Below, one piece after another: positions 6,470 through 9,476 of a stretch of 9,476 nt of DNA. Positions within the stretch are counted from its first letter, which is position 1. Every line of letters begins with the position of its first letter. The DNA comes from Anaerolineales bacterium (GTDB lineage: Bacteria; Chloroflexota; Anaerolineae; Anaerolineales; DRMV01): positions 1-9,476 of the forward strand of contig WFUL01000097.1 in assembly GCA_015484985.1 (NCBI GenBank). Direction: 5' to 3'. The notes beneath the pieces are model-generated. The model was given only the letters and a program-made list of their open reading frames with translations. It had not been told where the DNA came from and made no database searches. Made by a program: the position numbers and the translations under genes.

Positions 6470-7288
6470 CTATATGTGCTGTCGGCGTTCCCAGAGCAGG
6501 CGGACGCCGTCCAGGGTCAGGTGGGGGTGATGGCGAAAGCCCAGCCAGCGGGCGAACTTGACGGCCCACCCACCCGTGGCCACCACATGAGGGGCTCGTC
6601 GTTGGGTGTCGGTGTGTCCCTCTTCGTAGGCTTCCAGGGCCCGGCAGACATCCTGAACCAGGGTTTGCATCATTCCCGCGAAACCGCGTAAGAGGCCCAC
6701 CTGCATGGCCTGGGCCGTTGTATGGCCCAGTAGAGGGATGTCCTGGGGGGCCAGGACCGGGGGAAGGTGCTCGAAGCGCAGCAGGGGGAGTTGGGCCGTG
6801 CGGCCGTGAAGGGCTTCGGCGGCCATATCCAGACCCGGTGCGATGACCCCGCCGAGGAAACGGCCGTCGCTGCTCACCGCGTCCACCGTGATGGCGGTCC
6901 CCATGTCCACCACACAGGTGGGCCCGCCGTAGAAGCGGAAGGTGGCGACAGCGTTGGCGATGCGGTCCAAGCCCAGCTGATGCAGGTCGTAGTCAAATTT
7001 CAGGCCGAAGGGAACCTCCCTAGTCAGGACGAACGGTTCATGGTCCAGATAGCGCATACAGGCCAGGGCCACGATACGCGTGAGGGTGGGGACCACCGAT
7101 ACCACCCCAATGCCTTCCAGGTGGTGGGGGTCCAGATTCCGATACTGGAATATGTGCATCAGTGCTAGGCCCAATTCGTCCTCGGTGGCCTCTTGGCGGG
7201 TGGGCCATCGCCAGGTATGCCGCCAGGCGCCCTGGTAGTAAAGCCCAAAGGTGAGGTGGGTGTTGCCGATGTCGATGGCCAGGAACAT
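6470..7288 (-). CDS. coaX: Type III pantothenate kinase
   Basis: CoaX phosphorylates pantothenate to 4'-phosphopantothenate, the first committed step of coenzyme A synthesis, in the cytoplasm. It belongs to the ASKHA fold and, unlike type I enzymes, is generally not feedback-inhibited by CoA and needs a monovalent cation. The 272 residues fit the family's usual 250-270. Visible motifs are the phosphate loop AIDIGNTHLTFG (4-15, with D6, G8, N9, T10), LGLDRIANAVA (105-115) containing the expected catalytic Asp D108 and R109, and VVDMGTAITVDAV (126-138), where most members read GTATT. GGVIAPGL (146-153) and VVATGG (235-240) complete the nucleotide-binding core. ATG 7288 has GGGAGGT just upstream. 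It starts 15 bases after panC ends on the same strand, so the two are almost certainly one transcript coupling synthesis of pantothenate to its activation. Confidence 0.95.
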   Translation of the reverse strand: MFLAIDIGNTHLTFGLYYQGAWRHTWRWPTRQEATEDELGLALMHIFQYRNLDPHHLEGIGVVSVVPTLTRIVALACMRYLDHEPFVLTREVPFGLKFDYDLHQLGLDRIANAVATFRFYGGPTCVVDMGTAITVDAVSSDGRFLGGVIAPGLDMAAEALHGRTAQLPLLRFEHLPPVLAPQDIPLLGHTTAQAMQVGLLRGFAGMMQTLVQDVCRALEAYEEGHTDTQRRAPHVVATGGWAVKFARWLGFRHHPHLTLDGVRLLWERRQHI

Positions 7289-7303
7289 AGTACCTCCCGG
7301 GAC

Positions 7304-8176
7304 TCATGCCTCGGGAAAGTAGGGCGGCCAGGTTTCCCGCCCCATCCCGATAAGGACGTTGTCAATCAGGCGGGTTTTTCCGATGAACACAGCCATGGAA
7401 AGCAGCGCTGCTTCTACAGGTCCTTCCAGTTCTTCCAGGGTGTCGGGGTGAGCGCAGGAGACGTACTGCACCCGCGCCAGGGGTTCCTGTTCCAGTACCT
7501 CCCGCATAATACCTCGTAGGGTTTCCGCATCCCGCTCCCCTCGTTCGAAAGCCTCCTTGGCAGCTTTCAAGGCCCGATAGAGCACCGTGGCCGCCTGGCG
7601 CTCTTGGGGATTCAGGTACGTATTGCGGCTGGACAGGGCCAGGCCATCGGCCTCGCGAATGGTGGGGCCTACGATGATGGCGATGGGCATGTTCAGGTCC
7701 CGCACCATTTGTTGGATGACCCGGGCCTGTTGGGCGTCCTTTTGACCGAAGTAGGCCCGTTGGGGTTGAACGGCGTTGAAGAGCTTGGTCACCACCGTGG
7801 TCACGCCCCGGAAATGACCGGGGCGATGTTTCCCTTCCAGGGGTTGGGTCAGTTGTTCCACCGTCACCCAGGTTTGAAAACCTTCCGGGTACATAATGTC
7901 CGGCGTCGGCGTCCAGACCAGGTCGACGCCCTCTTTTTCCAGGAGAGCCAGGTCCCGTGGGATATCGCGCGGGTACTGCTGATAATCTTCGTGAGGGCCG
8001 AACTGGGTGGGGTTGACGAAGATGCTCACCACCACGGAAGCGCATTCCTGGCGGGCCATCCGCACCAGGGACAGATGGCCTTCGTGAAGGTAGCCCATGG
8101 TGGGGACGAAACCCACTGGCTCGGCCAGGGCACGGCGGGCACGACGCAGTTCCGCCGGGGTTGTGACCACCTGCAT
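7304..8176 (-). CDS. panC: Pantothenate synthetase (pantoate-beta-alanine ligase)
   Basis: PanC joins D-pantoate and beta-alanine in an ATP-dependent reaction via a pantoyl-adenylate, the last step of pantothenate (vitamin B5) synthesis. The 290 residues match the usual 280-300. The N-terminal nucleotidyltransferase domain shows PTMGYLHEGH (25-34) with the HxGH motif at H31-H34, FVNPTQFGPHEDYQQYPR (53-70) for pantoate binding, RPGHFRGVTTVVTKLFN (118-134), FGQKDAQQ (143-150), and the KMSKS-like loop READGLALSSRN (174-185). The C-terminal part (~190-290) is the dimer and lid domain. ATG 8176 follows a near-consensus AAGGAGG, seven bases away. It is the first gene of a two-gene minus-strand operon with coaX; panB and panD are not in the window, so pantoate and beta-alanine must be made from genes elsewhere. 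Confidence 0.97.
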   Translation of the reverse strand: MQVVTTPAELRRARRALAEPVGFVPTMGYLHEGHLSLVRMARQECASVVVSIFVNPTQFGPHEDYQQYPRDIPRDLALLEKEGVDLVWTPTPDIMYPEGFQTWVTVEQLTQPLEGKHRPGHFRGVTTVVTKLFNAVQPQRAYFGQKDAQQARVIQQMVRDLNMPIAIIVGPTIREADGLALSSRNTYLNPQERQAATVLYRALKAAKEAFERGERDAETLRGIMREVLEQEPLARVQYVSCAHPDTLEELEGPVEAALLSMAVFIGKTRLIDNVLIGMGRETWPPYFPEA

Positions 8177-8232
8177 GGTCGGCCTCCTTGAGAGGGGGTG
8201 AAAAACACGGTGTTGATGGCTTGGGTGGTCTC

Positions 8233-8238
8233 ATTATA
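8233..8238 (-). promoter_or_regulatory. -10 box of the panC-coaX promoter
   Basis: TATAAT is present on the minus strand 57 bases before the panC ATG, the only consensus -10 box in this gap. The 17-base-spaced hexamer upstream is CCAGGA, a poor -35 box, so the promoter may be weak or activated. The leader would be about 50 bases and carries the AAGGAGG of panC at 8189-8183. No riboswitch-like structure is apparent in a leader this short. Confidence 0.45.
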
Positions 8239-8350
8239 GCGCCAAACCGGATGCCTCCTGGGTCTGGGCCCGGTTCGTTCTAAGCAAACGGGACAGCCTC
8301 AAAGGCGTTCCCCTGGATCCTTCTCCTTTCGTTGGAAAATTGAAAAGCCC

Positions 8351-8372
8351 TGCCAGTCCTACAGGACAGGTG
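8351..8372. repeat. Inverted repeat upstream of the zinc-ribbon gene
   Basis: CC-A-GTCC (8353-8359) pairs with GGAC-A-GG (8364-8370) around TACA, giving six pairs with one A-A mismatch; two G-T pairs can extend it to 8351-8372. It lies 20 bases before the candidate -10 box of the following gene, so it overlaps the expected -35 position and could be a regulator site. On the minus strand a TTTT run follows six bases later, but no minus-strand gene in the window would need terminating there. Confidence 0.35.
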
Positions 8373-8391
8373 CGGGTTCGTGAATCTCTGA

Positions 8392-8397
8392 TATACT
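8392..8397 (+). promoter_or_regulatory. Candidate -10 box for the zinc-ribbon gene
   Basis: TATACT matches 5 of 6 consensus positions and lies in a locally AT-rich patch (8381-8408) of otherwise GC-rich DNA. The hexamer 17 bases upstream (GGTGCG) is not a -35 box. The leader would be about 47 bases, ending in GGAGGAGGGG before the ATG at 8451. Confidence 0.35.
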
Positions 8398-8450
8398 AAC
8401 AACAAAGCAAAGGTTGTGAATGCTTGGTCTCCGTGGAGGAGGGGTAGTCG

Positions 8451-8741
8451 ATGCAAACCCGGATGCTCCTTTTATCCTGTCCGTTTTGTGGGAGTCGGGA
8501 GGTGGACGTCATTCGAACGGACGACCGACTCCAGTACTGGACCGAATGTCGTGGATGTGGGGCTCGGACGCGCGTGGCCCACAGCAAAGATGAGGCCATC
8601 GCCCTCTGGAACAACACCGCCCCCCGCCGGGTTTATGCCATGGACCCCGACGACACCCTGGTTATCCCTCGAGGCCCTATGTCCTGGTCCTGGGATTCCC
8701 CCTCGGAACCTTCCAAATCCGAATCCTCCACGCAGGAATAG
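8451..8741 (+). CDS. Small zinc-ribbon protein, Lar-like
   Basis: A 96-residue protein whose first 55 residues match the Lar/restriction-alleviation zinc-ribbon pattern: CPFCGS (10-15), a strand segment with YWTEC (29-33), CRGCGA (33-38), then the helix DEAIALWNN (47-55). C10, C13, C33 and C36 should bind one zinc ion. In phage and prophage Lar proteins this domain modulates type I restriction, but many chromosomal homologues have no known role, and nothing nearby encodes a restriction system. The tail (56-96) is acidic, Pro/Ser-rich and probably disordered, ending SESSTQE. ATG 8451 follows GGAGGAGGGG at good distance; a second ATG (8463) would still leave the zinc site intact. The gene stands alone between panC, which is divergent, and the metal-chaperone operon. 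The domain is sure; the function is open. Confidence 0.75.
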   Translation: MQTRMLLLSCPFCGSREVDVIRTDDRLQYWTECRGCGARTRVAHSKDEAIALWNNTAPRRVYAMDPDDTLVIPRGPMSWSWDSPSEPSKSESSTQE

Positions 8742-8953
8742 TCACGCATAGGCCTTCCGGCTCCCGGTCCTGAACCGACTCAGGCCTATCCATAGTTTGC
8801 CGATAGGGTTTGGCGGGCCTCTTCGACATGCCCTTCGCCTATAGTGAGAAATGATTTTGGAAAGGGCATCCAGCTAGCCTGTAGGCGGTCCAAACTTTCT
8901 GTCCATAGAGGACGGCTTAATTTCGGCAACATCTGCATGCACACAGGCCGCAG
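8742..8953. other. Structured gene-free region rich in inverted repeats
   Basis: Several perfect inverted repeats occur in about 210 bases. ATAGGCCT/AGGCCTAT (8748-8755, 8782-8789) encloses CGGT/ACCG (8765-8768, 8774-8777). CCTATC/GATAGG (8785-8790, 8802-8807) competes with the first stem. ATGCCCTT/AAGGGCAT lies at 8828-8835 and 8862-8869, and GTCC/GGAC at 8901-8904 and 8910-8913. The first nested hairpin starts six bases after the zinc-ribbon stop and could end that transcript, though no T-tract follows. A 64-codon minus-strand frame (8980-8786) has a TTG start, no ribosome binding site and codon use unlike the neighbours, so I do not call it. A small RNA or decayed mobile DNA are both possible. 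Confidence 0.4.
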
Positions 8954-8988
8954 GCCTTCTTGAGTAGAAGGCGGGCTCAAGGTATGAT
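8954..8988 (+). promoter_or_regulatory. Promoter and putative operator of the metal-chaperone operon
   Basis: TTGAGT (8960-8965) and TATGAT (8983-8988) form a -35/-10 pair with exactly 17 bases between. The -35 box sits in the centre of a perfect 7-bp inverted repeat, GCCTTCT (8954-8960) and AGAAGGC (8966-8972). Occupation of such a site would block RNA polymerase, which suggests a repressor. MerR-family activators such as CueR bind between -35 and -10, so despite half-sites reminiscent of CCTTCC/GGAAGG the position does not suit them. The predicted transcript starts near 8995, about 34 bases before the ATG at 9029. The elements are visible; the regulator's identity is unknown. Confidence 0.55.
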
Positions 8989-9028
8989 GCCAACGAAGCC
9001 ATCTTACGTCGTTTCAGGAGGTGAAGTT

Positions 9029-9241
9029 ATGGCCATCACGGTGACGTATCATACACCGGACATGTCCTGCCAGCATTGCGTGCGCGCCATCGAGACGGAA
9101 CTCCAGGAGGTGGAAGGCGTACTGATGGTGCGTGCGAATCTGGATACCAAGCAGGTTACGGTGACCTTTGAGCCTCCGGCAACCGAGGAGGACATCAAGA
9201 ACGCACTGGCGGATCTTGGCTACCCCGTTGCGGAGGGGTAA
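9029..9241 (+). CDS. copZ: HMA-domain metal chaperone, CopZ-like
   Basis: A 70-residue single heavy-metal-associated domain of the ferredoxin-like fold. Such proteins carry Cu(I), less often other soft metals, in the cytoplasm and hand it to P-type ATPases or regulators. The metal site is DMSCQHC (11-17), with C14 and C17 as ligands and M12 in the conserved preceding position. The rest follows the family: a helix with AIETELQEVEGV (19-30), the strand pair VRANLDTKQVTVTF (34-47) and a second helix EEDIKNALADLGYPV (53-67). The ATG at 9029 has AGGAGGTGA seven bases upstream; the same frame is open further up but lacks start signals and protein-like sequence. A copper ATPase is not in the window. 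The next gene, a lipoprotein, starts four bases after the stop, so the two are cotranscribed. The symbol is given by similarity to CopZ; metal specificity is not proven. Confidence 0.88.
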   Translation: MAITVTYHTPDMSCQHCVRAIETELQEVEGVLMVRANLDTKQVTVTFEPPATEEDIKNALADLGYPVAEG

Positions 9242-9245
9242 CCCT

Positions 9246-9476
9246 ATGAATTTTCGGGGACGGCGTGGGCTTGCCCGGTGGATAGGGTGGGTTGTGGTGT
9301 TGACCTTCACCACCGGATGTCTTGGGTCGGCAGGGGAGGGTGCTGCGCCCTGGCATCCGCCTACGGCTGCCGATGTATGGTCCACGCCGTCCCCCTCCAC
9401 GGACGCGTCCGCGCCCCGGTCATCCTTGCGCCTTCCCCCCACGCGGGCTCCCGGCGCGCCCCTTTGGACCCCGACC
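9246..9476 (+). CDS. Putative lipoprotein of unknown function, cut by the window end
   Basis: The first 77 residues are visible and no stop is reached. The N-terminus is a lipoprotein-type signal peptide: basic MNFRGRRGLAR (1-11), a hydrophobic core WIGWVVVLTFT (12-22), then TTGC with C25 as the likely lipidated cysteine. The -3 residue is T rather than L, a weaker lipobox. The mature part seen so far (26-77) is rich in Pro, Ser, Thr and Ala, typical of a flexible spacer between membrane and a globular domain that must lie beyond the window. The ATG follows the chaperone stop by four bases, and GGAGGGG inside the end of the chaperone gene serves as ribosome binding site. Cotranscription suggests a role in extracytoplasmic metal handling, such as a copper-binding or SCO/PCu(A)C-like protein; this is a guess from context. 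Confidence 0.7.
   Translation, partial: MNFRGRRGLARWIGWVVVLTFTTGCLGSAGEGAAPWHPPTAADVWSTPSPSTDASAPRSSLRLPPTRAPGAPLWTPT

Noticed and set aside
8954..8972. CueR/MerR-type operator at the chaperone promoter
   Set aside because: Half-sites look similar, but MerR-family sites lie between -35 and -10 with a 19-20 base spacer; here the repeat is centred on the -35 box and the spacer is the normal 17.
8786..8980. 64-codon minus-strand reading frame in the structured gap before the metal-chaperone gene
   Set aside because: It starts with TTG, has no ribosome binding site, overlaps the chaperone promoter and operator, uses codons unlike the neighbouring genes and resembles no family I know.
8960..9028. 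Upstream extension of the chaperone gene from TTG 8960
   Set aside because: It would start inside the promoter; ATG 9029 has a near-perfect Shine-Dalgarno and gives the standard HMA domain length.
1..9476. CRISPR array, toxin-antitoxin pair, restriction system or phage module
   Set aside because: No regularly spaced repeats, nuclease or methylase motifs, or paired small toxin genes were seen; the Lar-like protein alone is not enough.

Overview
The window reads as a chromosomal stretch of a GC-rich, free-living bacterium. Gene style and content (a PAS/GAF-rich sensor protein, a GT39-type membrane glycosyltransferase, a panC-coaX pair using type III pantothenate kinase, and a lipoprotein followed by Pro/Ser/Thr-rich sequence) would suit the Chloroflexota, perhaps the Anaerolineae. 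That is an impression from protein style; there is no rRNA, tRNA or other marker here to prove it.

Left edge (1-246): the first ~70 bases encode, on the minus strand, an internal piece of an IS1182-like transposase whose N-terminal part is missing. Next comes gene-free DNA with two copies of an ~18-bp motif 26 bases apart, which looks either like the end of another insertion sequence or an operator. An extended -10 promoter follows. Signalling pair (247-3225, plus strand): a stand-alone receiver domain protein, then an 833-residue membrane-anchored PAS-GAF-PAS-GAF protein. Its C-terminus has the layout of a histidine kinase but no recognisable phospho-acceptor histidine or ATP-binding boxes. 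Convergent with it, on the minus strand, is a GT39-like integral membrane glycosyltransferase (3235-4737). A divergent promoter region separates this from a Spinster-like MFS transporter (4883-6169, plus strand).

The 300-base gap 6170-6469 holds several hairpins, one of them a convincing intrinsic terminator. It is followed by a minus-strand operon read from right to left: panC (pantothenate synthetase, 8176-7304) then coaX (type III pantothenate kinase, 7288-6470). These make pantothenate and phosphorylate it, so the pair feeds coenzyme A synthesis.

Right part (8390-9476, plus strand): a 96-residue Lar-like zinc-ribbon protein; a 287-base gene-free stretch unusually rich in inverted repeats; and a small HMA-domain metal chaperone (CopZ-like) with a well-formed promoter whose -35 box sits in the centre of a perfect 7-bp inverted repeat. 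Four bases after the chaperone begins a lipoprotein of unknown function that runs off the window.

No complete mobile element, CRISPR array, phage module or obviously new multi-gene system was found. The items most worth a second look are the degenerate kinase next to a lone receiver, the putative operator and uncharacterised lipoprotein of the metal-chaperone operon, and the two structured intergenic regions.
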